A stretch of 64,000 nucleotides of DNA, from NCBI RefSeq assembly GCF_030547685.1, contig NZ_JAUOQM010000005.1:15570-79569 (forward strand), written 5' to 3'. Source of the stretch: Gilvimarinus sp. 2_MG-2023. Its GTDB lineage: Bacteria > Pseudomonadota > Gammaproteobacteria > Pseudomonadales > Cellvibrionaceae. A program made the position numbers and the translations under genes. Of the stretch, positions 9,604 through 18,457 are shown piece after piece. How positions within the stretch are numbered: position 1 is the stretch's first letter; every line of letters starts with the position of its first letter. Under the pieces are notes generated by a model that was not told the origin of the DNA, searched no databases, and worked only from the letters and a program-made list of their open reading frames with translations.

Positions 9604-11802
9604 GTGAACAACACTGCCACCAAATACTGCCTATCAACCCTTGCCTTATTGGCACTGACACCCCTGAGTGGTTTTGCCGACACCCCTCCAGAGACACACG
9701 CTAATATAGAAACGGTCATTGTTTCGGCCACACGCACAGAAGAAAACGTGCAAGATGTCCCCATGTCGATCAGTGTTCAAAATATGGAGTCGCTAGAAGA
9801 AAATGGCTTCACCTTCGGCACCGATGAGTTTCGAGGTGTACCGGGTATATCGTTTCGTCGCGGAGAAGGCGGGGGAGACTTATTCCCTTTCGTTTCGTTT
9901 CGTGGCTCACCAGGGACTGATGGTTACCTCGCACTCGTTGACGGCATTCCCTATGTCGGAGTTCTTGAGGAAGCTCCTCTGGACCAAATCCCATACAGCG
10001 TCGTCGATCGTATCGAAGTTGTTAAAGGGCCCGGCTCGACCCTGTATGGTCGCGGTGCTGTGTATGGCTTAGCCAACTACATTACCAAGTCTCCCGACGA
10101 AGATGAGTCGACACTGTCACTTAGCGCTGGCAGTAATGGCTATGCCCGTGGCCAAGGCTCGATTTCACACCGATTAGATAACGGCATGGGATTGCTACTC
10201 AATGGCACGGTCGAGGAGTACGACGGTTGGCGCGAGCAAGGTGGTTACAGCAAAATCAATCTATTCGGCAAGCTGCATGTCCCAATGGGTGAAAACACCG
10301 ATTTAACCGCTTACGTAAATTATTATGACACAGATAAACAAGCCCCTAATGGATTACCATTGGATAACGATGGCAATGTTATACCTGTCGCAGGCGGCCG
10401 CACCGCATTTCTAGGATTTAATGAACCCCACAATGATCATCAGTTATGGGTCGGCAGCCTTAAGCTTGAGCATACATTTAACGACAATCTATCCTTCACC
10501 AGCTCCCTTCAACTAAGACGTACCGAGCGCGATAGTAGTTTTAATTTTTATGACGCCTATGGATTTTCGCCAGAGCAAAATGCCTACGCCATTAACGGCT
10601 TTAGTGCTGAAAAAACTCAAGATGCCGCCGTCTTTGATAGCAGCTTTAATTGGCGCAGTGGTCGTCATAACTTAGTAGCCGGCTTTAGTGCAGACCAATC
10701 CAACTCTACCGCTTTGGATAAATGGTCAGGCCAGCACGGATTTACAGCTACGTGTGGTTATAACTTTTTCTTGATCGAGATCGACTACTCCACCGGTGAA
10801 ATACTCAATCGTGATCACCCTTGTTTTGTAGTCGACTTACCTTTCAGCGATAACGAAATAGACAACAGTGCCTGGGGCATATTTGTTCAAGATGAAATTG
10901 CCCTCACTCAGTCGTTAGACCTTACCCTCGGCCTTCGCTACGACGCATTTGAGCGAGACGCTTCCTTTAAGCCCGTTGAAGGTTCCAGTGCCAGTGGCGA
11001 GCTCAGTGGCGATACCGACGCTTTATCACCACGCGTTGCACTCTCTTGGGAAAGTGGCATTGGGGATATCTATTTCTCTTACGGTCGTGGTTTTAACTCT
11101 AATTTTGGGCCTGTTTTTGAGTGGAATCCTGCAAATTACGCTCGCCCAGAAAATAAACCCACCACCATCGATAGTTTTGAGCTGGGCTGGAAAACACTAA
11201 CCTTAAACGATCGGCTGCAGCTGGAAATGGCGATTTTTCAAACATACCAAAAAGACCGCCGCTCCACTATTCCCAACCCTGCTGCCGAGAATGATTACTC
11301 GCAGCCCTCAAATTTGATCACTTATGGGCAGCGCTATGACAGCCAGGGGATAGAACTCTCTTTCGCCTACTTGCTCACTCAAGACGCACGCATTGCAATA
11401 TCGGCCAGTCATATTAACCCCGAGTGGGATGAGTACCTGATAAATAGCTACGGTACAGAAATCGATTTATCTGGCACTACACCGGTAGGCGTAGCCGAGA
11501 ACAGCCTCTATGTGTCATACGACCATCAGGTAACGTCGTGGTTGGAAATTAGAGCTATTTACGAATTTTACGATGACTACCAAATCACTCAAGACAACCG
11601 TGTAAGTGGTGGGCAGTACGATTTATTAACATTGGGGGCAAGTATTTATCCATCGTGGTGGAAAAACGCCACTATCACCCTGAGCGCTCTCAACGTACTG
11701 GATGAAGAGTACTACTATTATTTTGGTGACCGAACGGCGCCCACTTATGCCATGCCCGGCACAGAACGCGAAGTACGCGCGAGCCTGGAGTTTAAGTGGT
11801 AA
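9604..11802 (+). CDS. TonB-dependent outer-membrane receptor, Zur-box controlled
   Basis: A 732-residue receptor from a GTG start with GGGGA upstream. A signal peptide runs to about ADTPPE (residue 27), followed by a TonB box near ETVIVSATR, a plug domain with IEVVKGPGSTLYGRGAVYGLANYITKSP-type ending (about 45-170), and a 22-strand barrel finishing in REVRASLEFKW with the terminal aromatic. The architecture is that of iron-complex/siderophore receptors, not of ZnuD, since no His-rich extracellular loop is present. One loop has a Cys pair about 30 residues apart (TCGYN and HPCFV). It overlaps the next gene by 7 bp, forming an operon with a full ABC importer. The Zur box in its promoter suggests import of a zinc-chelate; ligand unknown. 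Confidence 0.85.
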   Translation: MNNTATKYCLSTLALLALTPLSGFADTPPETHANIETVIVSATRTEENVQDVPMSISVQNMESLEENGFTFGTDEFRGVPGISFRRGEGGGDLFPFVSFRGSPGTDGYLALVDGIPYVGVLEEAPLDQIPYSVVDRIEVVKGPGSTLYGRGAVYGLANYITKSPDEDESTLSLSAGSNGYARGQGSISHRLDNGMGLLLNGTVEEYDGWREQGGYSKINLFGKLHVPMGENTDLTAYVNYYDTDKQAPNGLPLDNDGNVIPVAGGRTAFLGFNEPHNDHQLWVGSLKLEHTFNDNLSFTSSLQLRRTERDSSFNFYDAYGFSPEQNAYAINGFSAEKTQDAAVFDSSFNWRSGRHNLVAGFSADQSNSTALDKWSGQHGFTATCGYNFFLIEIDYSTGEILNRDHPCFVVDLPFSDNEIDNSAWGIFVQDEIALTQSLDLTLGLRYDAFERDASFKPVEGSSASGELSGDTDALSPRVALSWESGIGDIYFSYGRGFNSNFGPVFEWNPANYARPENKPTTIDSFELGWKTLTLNDRLQLEMAIFQTYQKDRRSTIPNPAAENDYSQPSNLITYGQRYDSQGIELSFAYLLTQDARIAISASHINPEWDEYLINSYGTEIDLSGTTPVGVAENSLYVSYDHQVTSWLEIRAIYEFYDDYQITQDNRVSGGQYDLLTLGASIYPSWWKNATITLSALNVLDEEYYYYFGDRTAPTYAMPGTEREVRASLEFKW

Positions 11803-13004
11803 GGATTCTTAAAAGCCTTCTGTTGTCTCTGGCGGCTATCGTAGCCGCCTGCGACCGTTCCCCCGAAGCGAAAAAAAACGCGCCAATAGACAATAACGTC
11901 CAAGAAAGCTGGACAGCATTGGAGCTTAACTATGCCAGTACTTTTAACGCTACATGGCAGGGAGACTTCTGGGTAGTCGACCTAAAAGCGAGTATTGCCT
12001 CCTGGGGGGGAGAGGCTAACGGGCCAGAGCAAGCGGCACGCGTACTGTTGGTACCACACAGTAGCCAGGTGCCAGCACTTGAAGGCCCTTTCCAAGGCGC
12101 AGAAGTTATTCGCACCCCCGTTAATCGCATAGCGGTTAATCTCGCCCCTTTCGAGGCCATGCTGACTGCACTCGACTCTGATCAGACATTAGTCGCCGTA
12201 GGCGGGGCAAAGTCTTATAACGATGCCATTCGCCAACGTGCGCTTAATGGCGAGCTCGCAAAAATTGGATATGGCTGGCACATGCCACCGACACTTGATG
12301 CACTGCTCGGATCTGAACCTGATGTTTTACTAATGGCCATGGGCGACTTAAGTCACAGCCGCCAGCTAGATCGTATTCGTGATCTCGGCGTTCCAGTATT
12401 ACCTTTATTTATCGACTCCGAACCTCATTACATGGGGAAGGTTGAATATATACGTTTAGTGGGTTTGCTGACAGGTAAAAACAGCGAGGCGAAAGCCTAT
12501 GTCGACAGTATCGAGCAAAAAGTTCAAGCACTGAAAAAACAAGCGGCTGCATTCTCACCTACTACTATGTTTTCTGCATGGTACAGCGGCAGCGGTCGCT
12601 GGATGGCTACCGTGCGCAATGCAGAAGCGACATTATTGCGTGACGCTAATGGTAAAAATTTACTAGAAGAGCCCGACGATTTAAGGCGAGATGTGTTTCA
12701 AAAACTGAGCACAGAATCGTTAATATTAAAAGCCGCTCACGCCGAGTGTGCCATTATGCGCGATAGCCACTCCCAACCGTTTCGAGATGAAAAAACGTTA
12801 CAACAATTTCAAGCGTTTCGTGACCATTGCGTATTCGCAGTAGACGGCATGAATAAACCTAATGCCGATGCATTCGATTACTACGAACGCGCCATTATAA
12901 GACCGGATTTAATCTTAAAAGACTTGGTTCATATGTTACATCCCGAGCTTAGAACTGATAAATCTTTCAACTATATTCGTCCAGACACTGATCTTTATGA
13001 GTAA
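11796..13004 (+). CDS. Metal-chelate ABC transporter binding lipoprotein (BtuF/FecB type)
   Basis: A 402-residue protein starting at a GTG that overlaps the receptor stop. The N-terminus is a lipoprotein signal, LLLSLAAIVAAC, with the acylated Cys at about residue 19. Two lobes joined by a long helix are typical for the TroA-like PF01497 fold, and the C-terminal NADAFDYYERAIIRPDLILKDLVHMLHPEL section is the usual end of siderophore or cobalamin binding proteins. The N-terminal lobe has few obvious metal-coordinating His, so it probably binds a metal complex rather than bare zinc. The next gene starts 8 bp before its stop. Being a membrane-anchored lipoprotein is unusual for gram-negative FecB-like proteins but not unknown. 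Confidence 0.8.
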   Translation: MVRILKSLLLSLAAIVAACDRSPEAKKNAPIDNNVQESWTALELNYASTFNATWQGDFWVVDLKASIASWGGEANGPEQAARVLLVPHSSQVPALEGPFQGAEVIRTPVNRIAVNLAPFEAMLTALDSDQTLVAVGGAKSYNDAIRQRALNGELAKIGYGWHMPPTLDALLGSEPDVLLMAMGDLSHSRQLDRIRDLGVPVLPLFIDSEPHYMGKVEYIRLVGLLTGKNSEAKAYVDSIEQKVQALKKQAAAFSPTTMFSAWYSGSGRWMATVRNAEATLLRDANGKNLLEEPDDLRRDVFQKLSTESLILKAAHAECAIMRDSHSQPFRDEKTLQQFQAFRDHCVFAVDGMNKPNADAFDYYERAIIRPDLILKDLVHMLHPELRTDKSFNYIRPDTDLYE

Positions 13005-14034
13005 TCGTTCACGAATTTTAATCGGTGCTTTAACTCTCTTTATTACCCTACTAGCACTCACAATATGCTCATTAAGTGTGGGACAAGTAGTTGTTGATTT
13101 TTCAGACGTTACCAAGGCTTTGTTCAGCGAATCAAGCAATCCTATGCTCGATCATATTGTTGCCGACATTCGACTTCCGCGTGTATTGATGGCCATCACA
13201 GCCGGTGCAGCTCTGGGCGTAGCCGGTGTTTTGATGCAAACTTTATTTCGCAACCCTATGGCCGACGCTTGGTCGCTTGGTCTAACAGCAGGTGGACAAC
13301 TGGGGGTTGCCCTAGCGACGGCCGCAGCCGGATTTGTGGGCCCCACTGCCATTGGATTTATTCAGGTGTTTGACGGCATAAGCCTCACCATTTCAGCAGG
13401 TTTAGGCGTTCTATTGTCCGCGCTAGGCATGATGGCTTTGTCACGCCGGATAGGGACTATTTCTTTATTAGTCGTGGGCCTAATGTTGGGGTTCTCGGTT
13501 CAAGGCCTGGTGAGTGTGATCATTCACTTTGCCAACCGTATCGGCGGTAAAGTCTATTCCGGCTGGGCCGATGGCACCTTTGCAGCCGCAACGTTTGAAG
13601 GCATTGGCATGATGTCTGTTCCTATCGCCATCGGATTGATTTTCGCATTGGCCAACGGAAAAGCTCTAACCTCTTTGTTGCTAGGGGAAACATACGCACG
13701 CAGTCTTGGCACAGACGTTGTTCGCTTACAACGCCTTACCCTACTAGCCGTTGTATTATTAGTCGCACCTGTCACAGCCTACTGCGGGCCTATTACGTTT
13801 CTTGGCCTTATCGTACCGCACTTAGCCAGAGCTATTTCCCGCTCAGCGCAAATACTGCCGCTGCTACCGTTATCCGCGCTAGCAGGGGCCGCCCTAGCCC
13901 TAACAGCCGATCTTGTAGTACACCTACCCTGGGAAATGCATTTTCTTCACCTCAATGCTGTACTCGGTATGATTGGCGCACCTGTAGTTATTTTTTTACT
14001 GGTCTTTTCATCGGTAACAAAGAGACAGTCATGA
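12997..14034 (+). CDS. FecCD-family ABC permease
   Basis: A 345-residue permease with about ten membrane helices. Family marks include DIRLPRVLMAITAGAALGVAGVLMQTLFRNP in the first third (shown in pieces: DIRLPR, GAALGVAG, MQTLFRNP), ADAWSLGLTAGGQLGVA, and FLGLIVPHLAR near residue 270, the loop that contacts the ATPase. FecCD/BtuC permeases carry siderophores, haem or cobalamin into the cytoplasm. ATG at 12997 overlaps the binding protein stop and its own stop overlaps the ATPase start, so translation of all three is coupled. Confidence 0.88.
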   Translation: MSNRSRILIGALTLFITLLALTICSLSVGQVVVDFSDVTKALFSESSNPMLDHIVADIRLPRVLMAITAGAALGVAGVLMQTLFRNPMADAWSLGLTAGGQLGVALATAAAGFVGPTAIGFIQVFDGISLTISAGLGVLLSALGMMALSRRIGTISLLVVGLMLGFSVQGLVSVIIHFANRIGGKVYSGWADGTFAAATFEGIGMMSVPIAIGLIFALANGKALTSLLLGETYARSLGTDVVRLQRLTLLAVVLLVAPVTAYCGPITFLGLIVPHLARAISRSAQILPLLPLSALAGAALALTADLVVHLPWEMHFLHLNAVLGMIGAPVVIFLLVFSSVTKRQS

Positions 14035-14792
14035 TAAAGCTTGACGATGTGAGTATCGGCTACCCCGAAAACCGAAAAATCGTGTTAGCGAACCTGAACT
14101 TACACTCAACGGGTGGCTTAATTTGTCTTCTTGGCCGTAACGGTACCGGCAAGTCCACCCTACTGCGTACATTGGCAGGGCTACAAAAGCCGCTTAAGGG
14201 CAGCGTCCTGATGAACGAGCACAACGTTCACCTTATGGACCCTCGCGAACGAGCCCGACAAATTGCCGTGGTACTGACCGAGCGACAATTCGGCATTGGA
14301 CTTACCGTCGAAGATGCCGTAAGCATGGGAAGACAACCCCATACGGGCTGGAGCGGACAACTCAGCTCTGAAGATTGGCATCAAGTCCACAGCGCTCTAC
14401 AACAAACACAGGCGCAAGATTTTTCCAGTCGTCAGTTGGACGACTTAAGCGATGGAGAAAAGCAGCGAGTTATGATTGCAAGGGCTATTGCTCAGGCACC
14501 TAACGTCATGCTGCTGGATGAAATCACCGCATTTTTAGATCTTCCCGGACGCGTTGCCAGTATGTTGCTTTTAAAGGAATACGCCACTAAGCACAATGCA
14601 ACTATTATACTATCCAGTCATGATCTCGAGTTATCACTTCAATTAGCCGATCATATCTGGCTGCTAGATGGCCAAGGAAACATTGAATGTAAAACACCAG
14701 AAGAATTACAAAATAGCGACTTAATTGGCAAAGCTTTCAATACTGACGATATTGCTTTCTCTAAGGAGTCGGGTAAATTTTATTTACGATAA
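14031..14792 (+). CDS. FecE/BtuD-type ABC transporter ATPase
   Basis: A 253-residue nucleotide-binding protein with Walker A LLGRNGTGKST (about 32-42), a Q-loop region, signature LSDGEKQR (near 140), Walker B VMLLDEIT, and the H-loop in ILSSHDLELS. Of the family serving siderophore and vitamin B12 importers. ATGA overlap with the permease. It ends the operon receptor, binding protein, permease, ATPase, which is self-contained for two-membrane uptake except for TonB-ExbBD. Confidence 0.9.
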   Translation: MIKLDDVSIGYPENRKIVLANLNLHSTGGLICLLGRNGTGKSTLLRTLAGLQKPLKGSVLMNEHNVHLMDPRERARQIAVVLTERQFGIGLTVEDAVSMGRQPHTGWSGQLSSEDWHQVHSALQQTQAQDFSSRQLDDLSDGEKQRVMIARAIAQAPNVMLLDEITAFLDLPGRVASMLLLKEYATKHNATIILSSHDLELSLQLADHIWLLDGQGNIECKTPEELQNSDLIGKAFNTDDIAFSKESGKFYLR

Positions 14793-14860
14793 TTATTCAA
14801 ATCGGAACGTCCATAAAACTGAAAATATCAACTTCTTAGCTCAATCCTATCGACTATCAC

Positions 14861-14898
14861 AAAAAAAACACCCGAACGGTTGTTACCGCCCGGGTGTT
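14861..14898 (-). terminator. Rho-independent terminator of the csbD-like gene
   Basis: Arms AACACCCG (14867-14874) and CGGGTGTT (14891-14898) followed, on the minus strand, by a run of eight T (14861-14868 as A on plus). It lies 21 bp after the stop of the minus-strand CsbD-like gene. For the converging ABC operon it offers a hairpin without a T-run. Confidence 0.75.
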
Positions 14899-14918
14899 GG
14901 ATCTACCGAACAGTCTAT

Positions 14919-15116
14919 TTATAGACTGTCGATAAAGTCATTCACTTCTTTTTTGGCTTCTTCCTTGGACTTGCCATATTTAGCTTGAATTTCACCTTCA
15001 AGCTTTTCGCGGTTACCATCTACGCGGTCCATGTCATCGTTGGTCAGTTCGCCCCATTTCTCTTGGGCGCCGCCTTTGATTTTATGCCAGTTACCTTCAA
15101 ACTGATCACTATTCAT
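14919..15116 (-). CDS. CsbD-family stress protein
   Basis: A 65-residue hydrophilic, highly charged protein: MNSDQFEGNWHKIKGGAQEKWGEL at the start (key words NWHKIKGGAQEKWG), then DGNREKLEGEIQAKYGKSKEEAKKEV. This is the standard CsbD repeat layout; the family is induced in general stress and its job is unknown. I chose the ATG at 15116 because AGGAGG stands 7 bp before it, whereas the longer frame to 15185 has no family counterpart. Monocistronic with its own terminator. Confidence 0.88.
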   Translation of the reverse strand: MNSDQFEGNWHKIKGGAQEKWGELTNDDMDRVDGNREKLEGEIQAKYGKSKEEAKKEVNDFIDSL

Positions 15117-15340
15117 AACAAATCCTCCTAGTGGTTGATGCCAAACGATTACTCGTTGCTCAATATGTACATTTGCAGCTTGCATGCCAGTATTGATTTA
15201 CCCAACGAATAACCACGGCTGGCGGGGCCAAACAGGGAATGTCGTTTTTATCAGCCTCATCAACGACCGTGCTTATCAGGTAAACTTTGCAAAACTCTGT
15301 AGAAAATTCAGTCGCACCGTATAAAAAAATACAACCCTAT

Positions 15341-15553
15341 CTAAGATATTTTTCTTAACGTCGACTCTTTGTGCGCCGCCACATGATCGGTTTTATCGCT
15401 GGCTATTTCGTATTGCGGCTCATCAGTCGAGGCCCGACGTGTGTGCCCTTTATAAGTAAAGTCCCGGGTGTGAACGCAAGTAATCACTCCACTGACAACC
15501 CCCGCCTCTGAGTTCCACTGCACATGATCACCTTTGCTAAATTGATGGCTCAT
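15341..15553 (-). CDS. Hypervirulence-associated protein Tudor-like domain (DUF2945) protein
   Basis: A 70-residue protein with FSKGDHVQWNSEAGVVSGVI, then HTRRASTDEPQYEIASDKTDHVAAHKESTLRKI (quoted in parts), the usual layout of the small DUF2945/HVA1 Tudor-like family. The fold is a five-strand barrel of unknown ligand; members often cluster with CsbD and other stress genes, as here. The upstream sequence has GAGGAAG close to the ATG, a good ribosome site. Confidence 0.8.
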   Translation of the reverse strand: MSHQFSKGDHVQWNSEAGVVSGVITCVHTRDFTYKGHTRRASTDEPQYEIASDKTDHVAAHKESTLRKIS

Positions 15554-15718
15554 AGTACTTCCTCGCTTTGCTTAGAATTCACTATATCTCAAGCATTATG
15601 CATACCTAGACTGAGCAGTAACTCGACATAAGTAACCACCCTGCACTGGCACAACCCTTGCCCTTGTAAAAGGCAACAACATATTTGGCATATATTTTAA
15701 AACTGTAAGGAGGACACG

Positions 15719-16447
15719 ATGGGCAACAAAGCTGTTTTATATCGAATGGCAACTGACGAGCATCTTTGCCCATTTGGGCTGAGATCTAAGGATTTACTGA
15801 AACGGCAGGGCTTCGCCATTGATGACAAAAAGCTCACCACCCGAGATCAAGCTGACGACTTTAAGCGCGAGCACAATGTGGACACGACGCCACAAACGTT
15901 TATTGAGAGTCGCCGAATAGGTGGATACCAGGAGCTGCGTAAATATTTTGGCAAAGACCCCATCGATAATGTGGGCACCTCTTATAAGCCTGTTATAGCG
16001 ATTTTTGCAACAGCGTTGTTAGCTGCCCTGGCATGGCAGTGGGGATCGGCTGGGAATGTAATATCGGTGCGCACATTGATGTTATTTATTGCTGTATCGA
16101 TGTTGATACTAGCGATACAGAAACTGCAAGATCTATACAGCTTCACTAATTCATTTATCACTTATGATTTACTGGCGCAGCGACATCTTCGTTACGGCTA
16201 TGCTTACCCTTTTTTAGAAGCCTATGCGGGCTTAGGTATGATTGCCTCGCTCTCGCCCCTGCTAGTGTCACCCATCTCAATCTTTATTGGCTCTATCGGA
16301 GCTGTATCCGTTTTTAAAGCAGTGTATGTCGACAAACGCGACCTTAAATGTGCGTGTGTAGGCGGCGGTAGCAATGTTCCCTTGGGGTTTGTTTCTCTTA
16401 CCGAGAACTTATTTATGATAGCCGGCGGGCTGATTATGCTCAACTAA
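15719..16447 (+). CDS. Glutaredoxin-MauE fusion membrane protein
   Basis: A 242-residue fusion. Residues 1-80 are a glutaredoxin-like domain with a single-Cys CPFG active site and the TTPQTF cis-Pro loop. Residues about 88-240 hold four membrane helices of the MauE/DoxX type with the conserved CACVGGGSNVPLGFVSLTENL stretch near the end (two Cys facing the redox domain). MauE-like domains pass reducing equivalents across the membrane to periplasmic proteins. AAGGAGG precedes the ATG. Such fusions are widespread and their physiological targets are mostly unknown. Confidence 0.8.
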   Translation: MGNKAVLYRMATDEHLCPFGLRSKDLLKRQGFAIDDKKLTTRDQADDFKREHNVDTTPQTFIESRRIGGYQELRKYFGKDPIDNVGTSYKPVIAIFATALLAALAWQWGSAGNVISVRTLMLFIAVSMLILAIQKLQDLYSFTNSFITYDLLAQRHLRYGYAYPFLEAYAGLGMIASLSPLLVSPISIFIGSIGAVSVFKAVYVDKRDLKCACVGGGSNVPLGFVSLTENLFMIAGGLIMLN

Positions 16448-16543
16448 TCAAGGCAAGGCCCGAACGGTATTTATTATCAGTCATTTACAGACAGAATTTA
16501 ATCCGTAAAGACATTTAGAAAACTTTCTATCAGGAGTTGTATT

Positions 16544-17368
16544 ATGAACCATGAAAATTCTGAATACTATTATGCACGTATCGATGGGCATCGAATCGCT
16601 TACATGGATCAGGGCGAAGGGCCTGTTGTTATTTTATTGCACGGCATTCCTACCTCAGGTTTACTTTGGCGCAATATTGTTCCAACGCTAGCGCAGTCAC
16701 ATCGCGTTATTGTGCCAGATATGCTGAACTACGGCCGCTCGGATAAACCGCTCGATTCAAATGTCTCTATCGCCGCGCAAAGTGATGTTCTCTTAAGGTT
16801 AATGGATGCGCTGGGAATCCGTAGCGCTGATTTGGTTGCGCACGATATTGGCGGTGGTGTGGCGCAAATACTCGCCACTCGCCACCCGGAGCGAATCAAC
16901 CGCTTAGTCTTGGCCGATGCGGTGTGCTTTGACTCTTGGCCTATTCCTGAATTTGAACCCTTGCAAAAGCCTGAAGCTGAAAACGATATGAGCCCCGAGG
17001 AGCTCGAAAAAATGCTCCGGGACTTTTTACCTCAAGGAATGCACAATACGGACAACGCCACAGAGGCGCTCGCGGATATGATAGTGGCGCCATGGCAAGG
17101 GGAGACTGGTAAAGCGGCTTTTTTCCGCAATATTCGCCGATTAAACCCGGAGTACACCCTCGCCATCGCGGATGACTTAGCTAATATCCAGCATAAGACT
17201 CTGGTTCTGTGGGGCAAGCACGACAGCTTTCAAAAGCCAGTATACGCTGAAAAACTAAGCGACACGCTTCCCAACGCCCGCATTGAGTGGGTAGAGTCCG
17301 CGCACTGGATCACCGAAGAGCAGCCGGCAGAAGTCGCCCGAATACTCAGTGAGTTTTTAGCCCAATAA
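16544..17368 (+). CDS. Alpha/beta-fold hydrolase (haloalkane dehalogenase / epoxide hydrolase type)
   Basis: A 274-residue enzyme without signal peptide. The oxyanion-hole HGIPTSGLLWRN, nucleophile elbow AHDIGGG with Asp rather than Ser, and catalytic His in VESAHWITEEQP are visible; the acid is probably in the LWGKHD loop. An Asp nucleophile places it among haloalkane dehalogenases, epoxide hydrolases and fluoroacetate dehalogenases rather than esterases. A cap domain spans about residues 130-200. GGAGTTG lies before the ATG. Substrate unknown. It lies alone between the Grx-MauE gene and converging minus-strand genes. Confidence 0.78.
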   Translation: MNHENSEYYYARIDGHRIAYMDQGEGPVVILLHGIPTSGLLWRNIVPTLAQSHRVIVPDMLNYGRSDKPLDSNVSIAAQSDVLLRLMDALGIRSADLVAHDIGGGVAQILATRHPERINRLVLADAVCFDSWPIPEFEPLQKPEAENDMSPEELEKMLRDFLPQGMHNTDNATEALADMIVAPWQGETGKAAFFRNIRRLNPEYTLAIADDLANIQHKTLVLWGKHDSFQKPVYAEKLSDTLPNARIEWVESAHWITEEQPAEVARILSEFLAQ

Positions 17369-17426
17369 ACCAAGCGCTACCGACTAACGCTTACAAATTT
17401 TTATAAGGCGTGTGGCAGTCGCAACG

Positions 17427-17768
17427 TTAGGCGCTGACACGTCTTAAACGCTCATCCCAATTGCCATTGTTAGCTATCTCACAATTCTCTTCGCTATCAA
17501 ACTTTACCTGGCGTTGTATAGACGCAACCCGAATGTCGATGGATTCGAGGTGTTGTTGAATTAACGCACAAATAGCCGCTTGATCGGCTCGAGCTAATTT
17601 CTCGTTGGTATCATAAACACACACGACCAACAGCGATTGGGGGAATCGATCATAGTTCACAAAGTGCGTTAACCACTCGAACCCATCGCCACGGTCTTTA
17701 GCAATTTCACACGCCTGAGTGAGCGCAGCAATAATCGCATTTTCTTTTTTCTTATCGCTTTTTTTCAT
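17427..17768 (-). CDS. Conserved hypothetical protein (often labelled Fis-family regulator)
   Basis: A 113-residue soluble protein with MKKSDKKKENAI, FEWLTHFVNYDRFPQSLLVVCVYDT and VKFDSEENCEIANNGNWDERL (in parts). This pattern matches a family common in Pseudomonas and relatives that databases tend to call a Fis-family transcriptional regulator, but I see no Fis-like helix-turn-helix. The function is unknown. It follows the DUF3299 gene on the same strand by 47 bp and could be cotranscribed with it from the Zur-box promoter. Confidence 0.7.
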   Translation of the reverse strand: MKKSDKKKENAIIAALTQACEIAKDRGDGFEWLTHFVNYDRFPQSLLVVCVYDTNEKLARADQAAICALIQQHLESIDIRVASIQRQVKFDSEENCEIANNGNWDERLRRVSA

Positions 17769-17815
17769 GGCTGTGTATTTGCTCGTTCGTATTGATTAAT
17801 CACCCCACCCTTCAA

Positions 17816-18385
17816 TTAACCGCCTACTGCGCCGTCGCTGTAAATTTCCATATCATCCACTGTTATCTGGTAGGCCGCCTGAGAGAGATCTGTCTCAACC
17901 AGCTCGATTGTCAGCTTGCCCGACACCCAAAACGGATCGTAAAGCGCATCCAGCACGATACCCTGCTCATAGGTGGCGTAAATCACCTGATTAGGCGGCG
18001 GTGGTGGTAAATGGATACAGGCGCCAAAAAACGGAACCAGTAAAAATTCGGTAATGCGCTGCTCATCGTCAAACACCAAGGGCACCACAAACCCCGGAAT
18101 ACGAACGTCTTTGTTGTCGAACACGGGGATGGTTTTAGCGGACTTTAAAGCTTGATTATAAGGGTCATCTTCCGGCAAGCCGGCAAAGCCCTCACCAGTC
18201 GGCGGCATAGTGTCGATGTCGCCCCCCTCGGGTACCTCATCGATCCACTCTGGGCGATTAAGCAACGCCTGTAAATCCTCCTCCGGCATAAGATCGGGCC
18301 ACTCTATCGTTTGATAATCGCGCGCCCAACTGGCCGTACTCAATAGGCACATCAGTAACAACGCACAATTCACTACCGTTTTCAT
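17816..18385 (-). CDS. DUF3299 secreted protein, Zrg-type zinc-uptake partner
   Basis: A 189-residue protein with a cleavable signal (MKTVVNCALLLMCLLSTASWA). The mature part has DVRIPGFVVPLVFDDE, then VPFFGACIHLPPPPPNQVIYA, the hallmark of DUF3299. Family members accompany a LolD-like ATPase and FtsX-like permease in zinc-regulated loci, such as the zrg locus of Vibrio cholerae. Here it faces that ATPase across 72 bp with the Zur box in the middle (18415-18427). It probably works in the periplasm with the ABC pair. The biochemical role is unknown. Confidence 0.82.
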   Translation of the reverse strand: MKTVVNCALLLMCLLSTASWARDYQTIEWPDLMPEEDLQALLNRPEWIDEVPEGGDIDTMPPTGEGFAGLPEDDPYNQALKSAKTIPVFDNKDVRIPGFVVPLVFDDEQRITEFLLVPFFGACIHLPPPPPNQVIYATYEQGIVLDALYDPFWVSGKLTIELVETDLSQAAYQITVDDMEIYSDGAVGG

Positions 18386-18414
18386 TCAACACCCTTGCTT
18401 GTCACGAAATACAC

Positions 18415-18427
18415 GTTATAACATAAC
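18415..18427. promoter_or_regulatory. Zur box (core GTTATAACATAAC) between divergent genes
   Basis: The same 13-mer as at 9552-9564. It lies 29 bp from the DUF3299 start and 30 bp from the ATPase start, so one site could repress both directions. On the plus strand TTGCTT (18395-18400) and TATAAC (18417-18422) with a 16-bp spacer make a possible promoter that the box overlaps. Confidence 0.7.
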
Positions 18428-18457
18428 CTATTATTTACCGGCGACCCAAATCCTTTT

